NCBI RefSeq assembly: GCF_004152935.1 | Contig: NZ_SETE01000007.1 | Location: 62,001 to 126,000, forward strand | DNA: 64,000 bases | From: Brumimicrobium glaciale | Lineage (GTDB): Bacteria; Bacteroidota; Bacteroidia; Flavobacteriales_D; Crocinitomicaceae | Direction: 5' to 3' | Shown here: in pieces, positions 36,497-44,327 of the stretch | How the letters are laid out: each line of letters begins with the position of its first letter | How positions within the stretch are numbered: position 1 is the first letter of the stretch | The notes under the pieces: model-generated | Seen by the model: the letters and a program-made list of their open reading frames with translations, nothing else | Database searches by the model: none | Told to the model about the DNA's origin: nothing | Translations under genes and position numbers: made by a program

Positions 36497-36916
36497 GTGA
36501 ACAAAAAAGCATTATTATTTTTTTTGAATTTATTAAACTTTAGCGCATTAGATTTCTCTTTTGGTATGAAGCCTAGTAAATATGAAAGAACTTGTAGGAG
36601 TTTTAGTTTATTGATAAGGAAACTCAATAAAGCAGCTGAAAATCCATATTTTAATTCGTCTGTAAAAAGAGGAGAATATTCTAGTAGATGTCCTTTTGCG
36701 GAATTTCATGCGAAAGAATCTTTGGTTGATAAAGCTAAAAACAGGAATCTTCCATTGAAGATTGTTAAACTAAAATCAATAGAAGATGCTCAGAAGACAT
36801 CATGTCCAGCAACAATTTTTAATATATTTTTGAATGGTAAATTCATGACAACAGATAGCAGTGTTTGTATAGCAAGTAGAAATGATAAGGTGATTGAGAA
36901 ATTAAATTTAAGCTAG
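36497..36916 (+). CDS. YoaP-type C-terminal domain protein, acetyltransferase part missing
   Basis: 139 residues from GTG 36497 (TAG directly upstream in frame). Residues 60-139 resemble the C-terminal domain of YoaP-type GNAT proteins as I remember it: CPFAEFHAKESLVDKAK, LPLKIVKLKSIEDAQ, then CPATIFNIFLNGKFMTTDSS and a final VC-x-n-R-x-DKV. The usual preceding acetyltransferase domain is absent here and not found upstream; the first 25 residues are hydrophobic instead. It is either a truncated gene or a stand-alone form of the domain. Confidence 0.5.
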   Translation: MNKKALLFFLNLLNFSALDFSFGMKPSKYERTCRSFSLLIRKLNKAAENPYFNSSVKRGEYSSRCPFAEFHAKESLVDKAKNRNLPLKIVKLKSIEDAQKTSCPATIFNIFLNGKFMTTDSSVCIASRNDKVIEKLNLS

Positions 36917-37074
36917 TTTATAAGCATTGATAGGCATCAAAGGAAGAATCTAAATAAAATCAAAATAGCTCTAAATCATTCAACTTTCAATTATTATTTT
37001 TATTGATTCTAAACAATTTTATTAATTTTATGTTCTTAATTAATAGTTAATATATTTTCACATTATTCAAAAAG

Positions 37075-38139
37075 ATGATAGAAACCCAAAAAAAAGAGAA
37101 ATTAAAATCGCTTAAACGAAGGAAAAGTTACTTATCAGAAGCTAAAAACCAAATAGTCTTATTGGAAAAAGATCAATTGGTAGGTACAAGATTTGTGGAC
37201 AAATTAAAGGAACATAATCAATTTCCTTTAAAAGCAAGAACCACAAACATTCTACAGTTGAATTTGGGTTATATGTGTGATTTAACATGCGAACACTGTC
37301 ACGTTGATGCTGGTCCAGACCGCAAGGAAATCATGACTAAAGAAACATTGGAACAAGTGTTGAATGTGGTTGATAAAACAGATGTTCACACAGTAGATTT
37401 AACCGGTGGAGCGCCAGAAATGAATCCGCATTTCTTATGGTTGGTAGAAGAATTGACCAAAAGAAATGTAAAAACCATTGTGCGCAGTAATTTAACGATT
37501 TTAGTTTCCAATAAGCGTTATAGAAAATATCCAGAATTTTTCAAAGAACACAATATTGAAGTTATTGCTTCTATGCCTTGTTATACGCAAGATAACGTAG
37601 ACAAACAAAGAGGTGATGGAGTTTTTAATAAATCTATTGAATCTTTAATTATTTTGAATAAATTAGGTTACGGAATAGAAGGTTCAGGATTAAATCTGCA
37701 TTTGGTATTCAATCCTGGAGGAGCAAGTTTACCGCCCGAGCAATCTGCTTTAGAGCAAGATTACAAAGTGAGATTGAAAGCTGATTGGGATATTGAATTT
37801 AATTCTCTCTACACAATTACAAATCTTCCTATTTCAAGGTATTTAGACTTTCTTTTGGCTGCAAACAAGTACGAAAGCTACATGGAAACATTAATCAATG
37901 CTTATAATCCAGTTGCAGCAGAAAATGTGATGTGTAAAGACACTATTTCTGTAGACTGGGAAGGGTATTTGTACGATTGTGACTTTAATCAAATGTTACA
38001 ACTTAAAGTGCAAGGCAAACGTCAGCATGTTAGCGAATTCGACCAAGATGAACTTTTGAAGAGAAATATCATGATTGGTCAACATTGTTATGGCTGTACT
38101 GCTGGAGCAGGTTCAAGTTGTCAAGGAACAACGACATAA
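37075..38139 (+). CDS. arsS: Arsenosugar biosynthesis radical SAM protein ArsS
   Basis: 354 residues. The radical SAM cluster motif is CDLTCEHC (CX3CX2C) near residues 71-78 in NLGYMCDLTCEHCHVDAGPD, followed by VDLTGGAPEMNPHF. The C-terminal part is the ArsS/DUF3641 domain with GYLYDCDFNQML and the Cys cluster GQHCYGCTAGAGSSC, probably an auxiliary iron-sulfur site. ArsS transfers a 5'-deoxyadenosyl group to dimethylated arsenic on the way to arsenosugars. The following glycosyltransferase of TIGR04282 supports this role. No arsM methyltransferase is in the window. Confidence 0.9.
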   Translation: MIETQKKEKLKSLKRRKSYLSEAKNQIVLLEKDQLVGTRFVDKLKEHNQFPLKARTTNILQLNLGYMCDLTCEHCHVDAGPDRKEIMTKETLEQVLNVVDKTDVHTVDLTGGAPEMNPHFLWLVEELTKRNVKTIVRSNLTILVSNKRYRKYPEFFKEHNIEVIASMPCYTQDNVDKQRGDGVFNKSIESLIILNKLGYGIEGSGLNLHLVFNPGGASLPPEQSALEQDYKVRLKADWDIEFNSLYTITNLPISRYLDFLLAANKYESYMETLINAYNPVAAENVMCKDTISVDWEGYLYDCDFNQMLQLKVQGKRQHVSEFDQDELLKRNIMIGQHCYGCTAGAGSSCQGTTT

Positions 38140-38210
38140 TAAATTCCTTGCAACACATCAATTCTCATTCAATCATTTGAATATTATATTTATACAATAA
38201 AACTTTAAGA

Positions 38211-38834
38211 ATGAATTCCAAAAATGCGCTTATTATCATGACAAAAAACCCTGAATTAGGGAAATGTAAAACAAGATTAGCAAAAACTTTAGGTGATAAA
38301 AAAGCATTAGAAATTTATATTAAATTAATCGATTACACAGCCAAAATTGCTAAAGAAGTCGAGGCAGATAAGTTTATTTATTCAACTGATGTCTTAACTG
38401 ATTCTAAACGCTGGGAATGTCCAAATACATTTTTCAGTATTCAAAGTAAAGGAGATTTAGGAGAACGAATGAACAACGCAGTTCAGAATGTTTTGAATCA
38501 AGGCTATGAAAAAATAATTATTCTAGGTTCTGATTGTGCGGAGATTAATTCATCTGATATTAACTCCGCTTTTGACCAATTAAATAATCATGATTATATC
38601 TTAGGTCCAGCACTAGACGGAGGTTACTATTTAATTGGAATGAAGGAAGTTAGCCCTACTCTATTTCATGATATGATTTGGAGTACTGAGCATGTTCTAT
38701 CTGACTCTATTTCAAGAATAAAAGCAAAAAATTCATCTTATTTTCTACTTGAAGAAAAATCTGATATCGATTTTGAAGAAGATTTAAAACGTGAAGGATA
38801 TGTGGATTTTCAATTAATAATTGAAAATTCGTAA
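38211..38834 (+). CDS. TIGR04282 arsenosugar-associated glycosyltransferase
   Basis: 207 residues. The start ALIIMTKNPELGKCKTRLAK is the nucleotide-binding signature of this GT-A/CofC-like family, and IIILGSDCAEINSSDINSAF and LGPALDGGYYLIGMK are its other hallmarks. The family is named after its co-occurrence with arsenosugar genes, as here, 71 bp after arsS. It may attach or modify the sugar portion. The gene end runs into a tandem AT-rich repeat (38827-38851), which codes the last residues. Confidence 0.85.
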   Translation: MNSKNALIIMTKNPELGKCKTRLAKTLGDKKALEIYIKLIDYTAKIAKEVEADKFIYSTDVLTDSKRWECPNTFFSIQSKGDLGERMNNAVQNVLNQGYEKIIILGSDCAEINSSDINSAFDQLNNHDYILGPALDGGYYLIGMKEVSPTLFHDMIWSTEHVLSDSISRIKAKNSSYFLLEEKSDIDFEEDLKREGYVDFQLIIENS

Positions 38835-38851
38835 TTCGTAATTCGTAATTT
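38827..38851. repeat. Tandem ATTCGTAATTCGTA repeat
   Basis: Three tandem copies of the 8-base unit ATTCGTAA followed by TTT, at the converging ends of the glycosyltransferase and priA genes. It is the same unit as in the intergenic region at 201-504. Confidence 0.8.
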
Positions 38852-41333
38852 AAGATGGGTCAACATCAACTATAACCCTCACCGACTTATTATAAGAAAC
38901 ACTATAAAAATCATCAATCTTCTGTTGTAACAGCAATTTCACCTTCTTATTCGAAGCGTCTCGCTCAACTTTCAGTCGAATTACTTTTAGATAACTATTC
39001 TGTATTCTCTTAACAACTGGGAATTCGGGCCCTAAAACTCGACTTCCAAATGCTTGTTTCATTCGATCAGCCAAATCCATAGCCATTACCTCGAGCTTGT
39101 TTGGATCGCGGTGTTTAAGCGTCAAATTAATCATCTTATAAAAAGGCGGATAAAAATAATTCTTACGTTCAATCAATTCATTCTTGTAAAAACCCATATA
39201 ATCGTGATTAATCACGTGCTGAATAATCCAATGGTCAGGATCATACGTCTGAATCACTACAGTTCCACGTTTGGTCTTTCTTCCAGAACGTCCAGCCACT
39301 TGTGACATCAACTGATAACTGCGTTCAAAAGCACGGAAATCTGGCCGATTCAGCATCATATCAGCATCTAGAATTCCAACCAAACTTACATTATCAAAAT
39401 CCAATCCTTTGGTAACCATTTGTGTTCCCACAAGAATATCGATCTTACGCGCATCGAAATCATTCAAGATATTTTCATAGCTGTTCTTTTGACGCGTTGT
39501 ATCTAAATCCAAACGCTGAACACGCACACCAGGTAGAATTATAGATAATTCATCTTCAATCTTCTCTGTTCCAAAGCCAATCATTTTAAGGCGATTACTC
39601 TGACATTTTGGACAAGCACCAACGGGCGGGGTGAAATAACTACAATAATGGCATTTTAGAATGTTACTGTTCTTGTGATAAGTCAAGGAAACATCGCAAT
39701 TTTTACAATTCGGATTCCAACCACAAACTTCACAAGCCCAAACAGGATTATACCCTCTTCTGTTCTGAAAAAGAATGATTTGCTCCTTGTTTTCTAAAGC
39801 TTTTTTCATGTGCTCCACCAAGAATCCAGAGAAATCCGATTGCATGGTTTTCTGCATTTTCTCCTTCTTGATATTTGCAGTGAAAATCTCCGGCATTTGT
39901 ATGTCACCAAAACGTTTGTCCAGTTTCACCAAACCATATTTCCCTTCTTCTGCGTTGAAATATGTTTCCATTGCTGGAGTTGCAGAACCCAAAAGAACCT
40001 TCGCACCATGAAAAGCACGCAAGACAATTGCTGTATCACGCCCATTATAGCGGGGACTTGGATCATATTGTTTGAATGAAGATTCATGTTCCTCATCCAC
40101 GATTATCAATCCTAGATTTCTAAAAGGCAAGAAAACTGCACTTCTCGCTCCTAGAACAATTTGAAATTTCGTTGTGTCATTATGTAAAAGTGAATTCCAA
40201 ATTTCAACACGTTCATTTTGATTAAATCGAGAATGATATACTCCAATTTTATCACCAAAATATTTCTGTAAACGTTGAATTAATTGAGTTGTTAAGGCAA
40301 TTTCCGGCAACAAGAATAAAACCTGTTTCCCTTTATCCAATTGCTCTTGAATCAATTCAACATAAACCTCAGTTTTACCAGAACCTGTCACACCATGTAA
40401 AAGCGTAACATCCTTCTCAACAAAAGATTCTCTAATCTCATCTAAAGCACGTTGTTGATCAGGTGACAATTCTTTAAACGCTGAATCCGCTTCATCTCTC
40501 TCCATTAAACGGGAAATCTCCATTCGTTTAATTTTCAGAATTCCATCTTTGTCTAAAGTGTTGAATGAAGAAGCAGAAGCTCCTTTCTCCACCAATTCCG
40601 ACCTTAAAATAGGCTTAGAAATACCTTGCTTAAAACCTCCCATTTGCATGTAGGTTAAAATGGCATCCAATTGTTTTTTCTTACGTTTGTCTTCACTCAA
40701 AACATCAATTAAAGCTTTCAACTGTTCATCTGATTGGTATTCTTTGGCCAATTCAACAAATAATTGAGTTTTTGGAGCGTATTTTTGTTTTAAATCTTCT
40801 TGCGTAATAATCACCCGTTTTTCAATGAGCGCCTTAATTACAGGTTGTATCGTTTTAATTCCAAGAATATCAGAAATCTCTTTTAAGTCTAACTCACTTT
40901 GTACTTCAAGCGCTTCAACAACTTGGTATTCTCTGTCCGTAAGTATTTCTGAATTCCCTTCGTATTCAGGATGAATCAACACTTTTGTTTCACTTCCCAA
41001 CTTAAAATTCGATGGCAAGGCAGCATTCATTACATCACCAAGTGGCGCCATGTAATATTCTGAAATCCAATTCCATAATTTGAATTGTTTCCCAGTTATA
41101 ATAGGAAATTCATCTAAGACAGCTTCAACATATTTCGATTGATATCCTTCAGGAACAACCTCATGGACTTTCACGATAATTCCCGTTTGCAGTTTTGATC
41201 TACCAAACGGCACCACTACCCTGATACCTGTTTTCATAAAGTCATTCATCTCGAATGGAACTCGATATGTAAAGGCATTATTGATGGGAACTGGTAGAAT
41301 TACGTCTACAAAATATGTCTTTCTTTCTTCCAC
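38850..41333 (-). CDS. priA: Primosomal protein N' (PriA helicase)
   Basis: 827 residues, full length. The N-terminal DNA-binding domain covers about 1-110 (VDVILPVPINNAFTYRVP). Helicase motifs: Walker A GVTGSGKT at 314-321, DEEH at 413-416, and later VGTQMVTKGLDFDNV and QVAGRSGR. The zinc-binding region has paired cysteines (CEVCGWNPNCKNC, then CHYCSYF and CPKC). PriA restarts stalled replication forks by loading the replicative helicase through DnaT/DnaC-type partners. Single-gene unit on the minus strand. Confidence 0.97.
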   Translation of the reverse strand: MEERKTYFVDVILPVPINNAFTYRVPFEMNDFMKTGIRVVVPFGRSKLQTGIIVKVHEVVPEGYQSKYVEAVLDEFPIITGKQFKLWNWISEYYMAPLGDVMNAALPSNFKLGSETKVLIHPEYEGNSEILTDREYQVVEALEVQSELDLKEISDILGIKTIQPVIKALIEKRVIITQEDLKQKYAPKTQLFVELAKEYQSDEQLKALIDVLSEDKRKKKQLDAILTYMQMGGFKQGISKPILRSELVEKGASASSFNTLDKDGILKIKRMEISRLMERDEADSAFKELSPDQQRALDEIRESFVEKDVTLLHGVTGSGKTEVYVELIQEQLDKGKQVLFLLPEIALTTQLIQRLQKYFGDKIGVYHSRFNQNERVEIWNSLLHNDTTKFQIVLGARSAVFLPFRNLGLIIVDEEHESSFKQYDPSPRYNGRDTAIVLRAFHGAKVLLGSATPAMETYFNAEEGKYGLVKLDKRFGDIQMPEIFTANIKKEKMQKTMQSDFSGFLVEHMKKALENKEQIILFQNRRGYNPVWACEVCGWNPNCKNCDVSLTYHKNSNILKCHYCSYFTPPVGACPKCQSNRLKMIGFGTEKIEDELSIILPGVRVQRLDLDTTRQKNSYENILNDFDARKIDILVGTQMVTKGLDFDNVSLVGILDADMMLNRPDFRAFERSYQLMSQVAGRSGRKTKRGTVVIQTYDPDHWIIQHVINHDYMGFYKNELIERKNYFYPPFYKMINLTLKHRDPNKLEVMAMDLADRMKQAFGSRVLGPEFPVVKRIQNSYLKVIRLKVERDASNKKVKLLLQQKIDDFYSVSYNKSVRVIVDVDPS

Positions 41334-41505
41334 GATTCAAAGTTAAGAATGAAGTGGTAATTTTGGTTGGATTGGATGGAAATAATCGTTGATTTTACAA
41401 TATTCTGGAAATTCAAACTTCAATAGATAACAAACCATTGTAAATCTTATTCTCTTGACTTCTTCTAATTGATAAAAAAATAACTTTTATTTTAATTTCA
41501 ACGCA

Positions 41506-41535
41506 TTGGATATCCCTCAAAGTTCTCTATCTTTG
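41506..41535 (+). promoter_or_regulatory. Promoter of the tmRNA gene
   Basis: TTG at 41506-41508, a 19-bp spacer and TATCTTTG at 41528-41535, a full match to the Bacteroidota consensus. Transcription would start about ten bases before the mature tmRNA 5' end at 41552. Confidence 0.7.
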
Positions 41536-41551
41536 TAGCACTATATTAAAT

Positions 41552-41951
41552 GGGGCTGACCTGGATTTGACAGCAACTGCATCTAATTAGTATAAGCATG
41601 TCGAGCCATGTGGTGAGTCTCGTAAATCTCTGGTCACAAACGATAATTGACAACACGTCATATAATCTTGCAGCGTAGTAACTTAGGTTACTAGCTTAAT
41701 CCACTCCGAAGTACAGTACGAGGGACAAGTTTCTCGCCAGTTCTCCCGTCTCATGAGCACTGGATCCCGAGAAATCAACAATTTGAGAATAGTTTGCAAA
41801 CGGCTTCTGTTTGTCTGCGAAATTTAACGAAGATAAGTTATGGTCAGGGTGTTTGTGTCCGTTCCATAATCGAAAACTAAATCACAAAATAAACATGTAG
41901 AAGGCTAGCTATTTCATTGTTTGGACGAGGGTTCGAACCCCTCCAGCTCCA
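41552..41951 (+). ncRNA. ssrA: Transfer-messenger RNA (tmRNA)
   Basis: About 400 nt. The tRNA-like 5' end GGGGCTGACCTGGATTTGAC pairs with the 3' acceptor strand CAGCTCC at 41944-41950, with A at 41951 as discriminator; CCA is not encoded. The T arm is GAGGGTTCGAACCCCTC. The tag frame ends GAC AAC ACG TCA TAT AAT CTT GCA GCG TAG TAA (41649-41681), i.e. a tag ending DNTSYNLAA; the resume codon is not certain. tmRNA with SmpB rescues stalled ribosomes and tags proteins for proteolysis. Confidence 0.95.
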
Positions 41952-42001
41952 CAAGATTAAGTTCAAAAGAGACTCTCCAATTTTATGGGGAGTTTTTTTT
42001 T
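41936..42001. repeat. 66-bp direct repeat, copy 1 (tmRNA 3' end plus terminator)
   Basis: This copy holds the last 16 bases of the tmRNA, the following spacer and the terminator. It is identical over 66 bases to copy 2 at 42056-42121. Confidence 0.95.
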
Positions 42002-42002
42002 T
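41970..42002 (+). terminator. Terminator of tmRNA (copy 1)
   Basis: ACTCTCC at 41972-41978 pairs with GGGGAGT, with one G-T pair, around an ATTTTAT-type loop, and is followed by a run of nine to ten T. Confidence 0.85.
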
Positions 42003-42055
42003 GGAAAGAAAATGGGGTGAGAAGTTTATGCTGAGCGACCATAGGAGCCGAAGTA

Positions 42056-42121
42056 AACCCCTCCAGCTCCACAAGATTAAGTTCAAAAGAGACTCTCCAA
42101 TTTTATGGGGAGTTTTTTTTT
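42056..42121. repeat. 66-bp direct repeat, copy 2 (duplicate of tmRNA 3' end)
   Basis: Identical to 41936-42001 including the acceptor strand and the terminator hairpin, but the sequence to its left (42002-42055) does not resemble the tmRNA interior. This is the layout left when an element integrates at the tmRNA 3' end and restores it, with only 54 bp of interior remaining. Short open frames on both strands across these repeats are not genes. Confidence 0.9.
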
Positions 42122-42434
42122 GATTAAACATTGAGGTGAGGATTTTTAGTGATCGAGCTGAATTGATGAAATCAAATACTTTCAGCATGTGAAATACAAG
42201 TTATTTCGCAAAACATATACCTCTCATATTTTTTAAGCCAAAACTTATTGCGTGTTGGGAGTATTGTAGTGATAAACGCAAACAACAGCAAGCAATTAAA
42301 TAAAACACGCATTAATAACAAAAAATATTAACGCGTGTTTGGAGAAATCAACCACTATTCAAAGCAATATTTAGTTAATTCGTGAAGCAAATAATCAATC
42401 CCACAAATCCAACATTCATCATTCATAATTACCC
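42122..42434. other. Intergenic region after the duplicated tmRNA end
   Basis: About 310 bp without a gene. The only structure seen is the inverted repeat at 42303-42340. Confidence 0.45.
42303..42340 (-). terminator. Probable terminator hairpin of the gene at 42435-42779
   Basis: AAACACGCATTAATA pairs with TATTAACGCGTGTTT (14 of 15 positions) around an eight-base A-rich loop. Read on the minus strand it is followed by TTTTATTTAATT, so it could end transcription of the small minus-strand gene, about 95 bp downstream of its stop. Confidence 0.45.
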
Positions 42435-42779
42435 TCAGTTCTCCACATAAAATGGATTATCCTCCAAATCCGTAACAAACGAACTAAAATGAAATTTGAA
42501 AAACTTTTTAAACAATTCCCAAGTCAGCTCTTCTGGCCAATCTTCGTCATCTGTTGAAATATCAAAAAGTTCATTTTCAAAGATAAATTCCCAATAGTTC
42601 TCTAACGCTTCTTCTGCATCGCCAGTAAAACTATCTTCTGCAATTAGATAAGTATTAAATTCTGAATAATCATCTGCGTTTGTAGGATCTTCTGGAAATA
42701 CTGCGTTTGCCCAATCAAAGAATGCTTGTTTTGGAATAATTAAAACTGCATTTCTATTTATCGTTATCGGTTCGTTCAT
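42435..42779 (-). CDS. Small acidic protein, conserved hypothetical
   Basis: 114 residues, strongly acidic, no signal peptide. It has aromatic residues in a regular pattern (FFDWANAVFPEDP, ENYWEFIFENELF, ELTWELFKKFFKFHFSSFV). Family not recognised. Stand-alone gene between the tmRNA region and the SatD/DUF3307 pair. Confidence 0.6.
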   Translation of the reverse strand: MNEPITINRNAVLIIPKQAFFDWANAVFPEDPTNADDYSEFNTYLIAEDSFTGDAEEALENYWEFIFENELFDISTDDEDWPEELTWELFKKFFKFHFSSFVTDLEDNPFYVEN

Positions 42780-42866
42780 TTTATCTTTTTTATTGCTTTT
42801 ATTCTAGAATCGTACTCTTGTTAAGATTGCAACTCTTTGTCAGCGCTAAGTTAAGTATTAAATTGA

Positions 42867-43595
42867 TTAACCATTTGACATAGCAAGCATAAATCTTAAC
42901 CACTGATAACCTAATCCGATTAGGATAGCAAGTCCAAAACTTAGTAATGTTCCAATTAAAATATATTCGGTAAGATTTCGATCTTTTGCGTTGGATAAAT
43001 CACCAAATCTAAATACAGATTTAGCTGCTAATAAAAACCCTATTCCCTCCCAATAGTTTAAAATGATAAAACCAAATATGAACAAGCGCTCCAACATTCC
43101 GATGTAAGCTCCAGCGTTTTCAAGTGATTCATGACTCTCTTCTTCAGGTTTCCATTTTGAAATAAGAACCCGCATAATTATTGATGTCACTACTGTCACC
43201 ATCAAAATTGCAACTATCAAAAGCAAAGCTTGCGGCAAATATAAGTCAAGATTTATAAATTCAAAACGAATATAATAATACACAACTCCAATGATAACAG
43301 CCAAATGCAGCAACTGATCTAAGAAGAATAGCGCAATATTATTCACTTTATTAATAGCATACAGTTTTCCAAGGTCAATCAAAAAATGGGAAACCAAAAT
43401 AATTACTATTCCCAACCAATAACTGAAATCAAATTGTAATGCAAGAATCAGAAAAAGTGCATGCAATAAAATATGCAAATACAACTTCGGAGATTTCAGC
43501 TTGAGTTGTCTTTTATTTTGAACCCACTTATTTGATTGAAAGACGAAGTCTCCCAGAATATGCGCCAGAATGAGTTTTAGTGCTAGAACTATCAT
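42867..43595 (-). CDS. DUF3307 membrane protein
   Basis: 242 residues with seven or so hydrophobic segments. The N-terminal DUF3307 block is clear: LILAHILGDFVFQSNKWV, then LHILLHALFLILAL and ILVSHFLIDLGKLYAIN; the His and Asp residues in these segments are the conserved ones. Function unknown. It overlaps the end of the SatD-like gene by four bases, a known pairing of these two families, so expression is presumably set by the operator region at 44216-44327. Confidence 0.85.
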   Translation of the reverse strand: MIVLALKLILAHILGDFVFQSNKWVQNKRQLKLKSPKLYLHILLHALFLILALQFDFSYWLGIVIILVSHFLIDLGKLYAINKVNNIALFFLDQLLHLAVIIGVVYYYIRFEFINLDLYLPQALLLIVAILMVTVVTSIIMRVLISKWKPEEESHESLENAGAYIGMLERLFIFGFIILNYWEGIGFLLAAKSVFRFGDLSNAKDRNLTEYILIGTLLSFGLAILIGLGYQWLRFMLAMSNG

Positions 43596-44191
43596 ATATT
43601 AATTACCTCTTCTTTATAATAGGTTAATAGTTTTTGAATTTCATCGAAACCTCCACGCTTTAAAGCAATACTAATATTACTTTGACTTTTATCAAGTAGT
43701 TTGGCCATCTCCAATTGTGTCATTTTTGGATTTTCTAAACTCAGTTGAATAATCTCTGAGGACAAAGGCGTCCAATTATCCATAGATAATCCAGCGAGAG
43801 AAAGCATGACATTCATTGTTTTATCGAATGCTTTAGATGGTGAACTTACCGCTAAAAGTTCTTTTTTTAAGGTTTCAAAACATTCTCCTGATCGTAAAAA
43901 TGCAGAGCCATTTGATTCAGTAATTTTTGAAGCTTCGTAATCAACTTCACCAATTCCAATAGACATACGGATATCAAGCTCCTTAAATTGTTTAATCTGA
44001 GATTTCAATAATATTGCAGCCTGCAGAGCATTCTCTGATTCAATTTTCAACTGAAAACTATCTCCTCTATAAATCTCCCAATCTTTTGGTTCATTTCCAA
44101 ACAATCGCAAAACCTTCTTCAGTTTTAACAACCATTTCTTAGCATCTACTGACCTAGAGTTTACAATATCACCTGTTATGATCGCTTTCAT
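43592..44191 (-). CDS. SatD-family protein with C-terminal helix-turn-helix
   Basis: 199 residues. The SatD-type N-terminal region has MKAIITGDIVNSRSVDAKKW, IYRGDSFQLKI and MSIGIGEVDYEASK, reminiscent of nucleotide-cyclase folds. The C-terminal 50 residues contain a helix-turn-helix, MTQLEMAKLLDKSQSNISIA. It can therefore act as its own regulator. Four 28-bp repeats directly upstream of its start are the likely operators, and the DUF3307 membrane protein is translationally coupled downstream. Confidence 0.85.
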   Translation of the reverse strand: MKAIITGDIVNSRSVDAKKWLLKLKKVLRLFGNEPKDWEIYRGDSFQLKIESENALQAAILLKSQIKQFKELDIRMSIGIGEVDYEASKITESNGSAFLRSGECFETLKKELLAVSSPSKAFDKTMNVMLSLAGLSMDNWTPLSSEIIQLSLENPKMTQLEMAKLLDKSQSNISIALKRGGFDEIQKLLTYYKEEVINI

Positions 44192-44215
44192 TATTTAATT
44201 TTCATTTAAGATAAA

Positions 44216-44327
44216 TATACTCAAAATTGTATATAAAGCCAAATATACTCAATTTTAGGTATATTCTTAATTATACTCGATTTTAGGTATATTGGTGATT
44301 ATACTCAATTTTGAATATAATTAAATT
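44216..44327. promoter_or_regulatory. Four 28-bp operator-like repeats upstream of the SatD gene
   Basis: The units start at 44216, 44244, 44272 and 44300, an exact 28-bp period. Each begins TATACTC-A/G-A followed by a T/A stretch and, in three, a GTATA half-site, giving the imperfect dyad TATAC-N8/10-GTATA. The last copy has diverged at GTATA (GAATATA). A TATATTTG box on the minus strand (44240-44247) lies between copies 1 and 2, so binding would overlap the promoter. Confidence 0.75.

Noticed and set aside
41877-42188. Open frames on both strands across the tmRNA end and its duplicate
   Set aside because: They simply translate the tmRNA acceptor domain and the 66-bp repeat twice, a known annotation artefact.
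44216-44327. CRISPR array
   Set aside because: The 28-bp period has no separate repeat/spacer structure, only four units, and no cas genes; operator repeats fit better.
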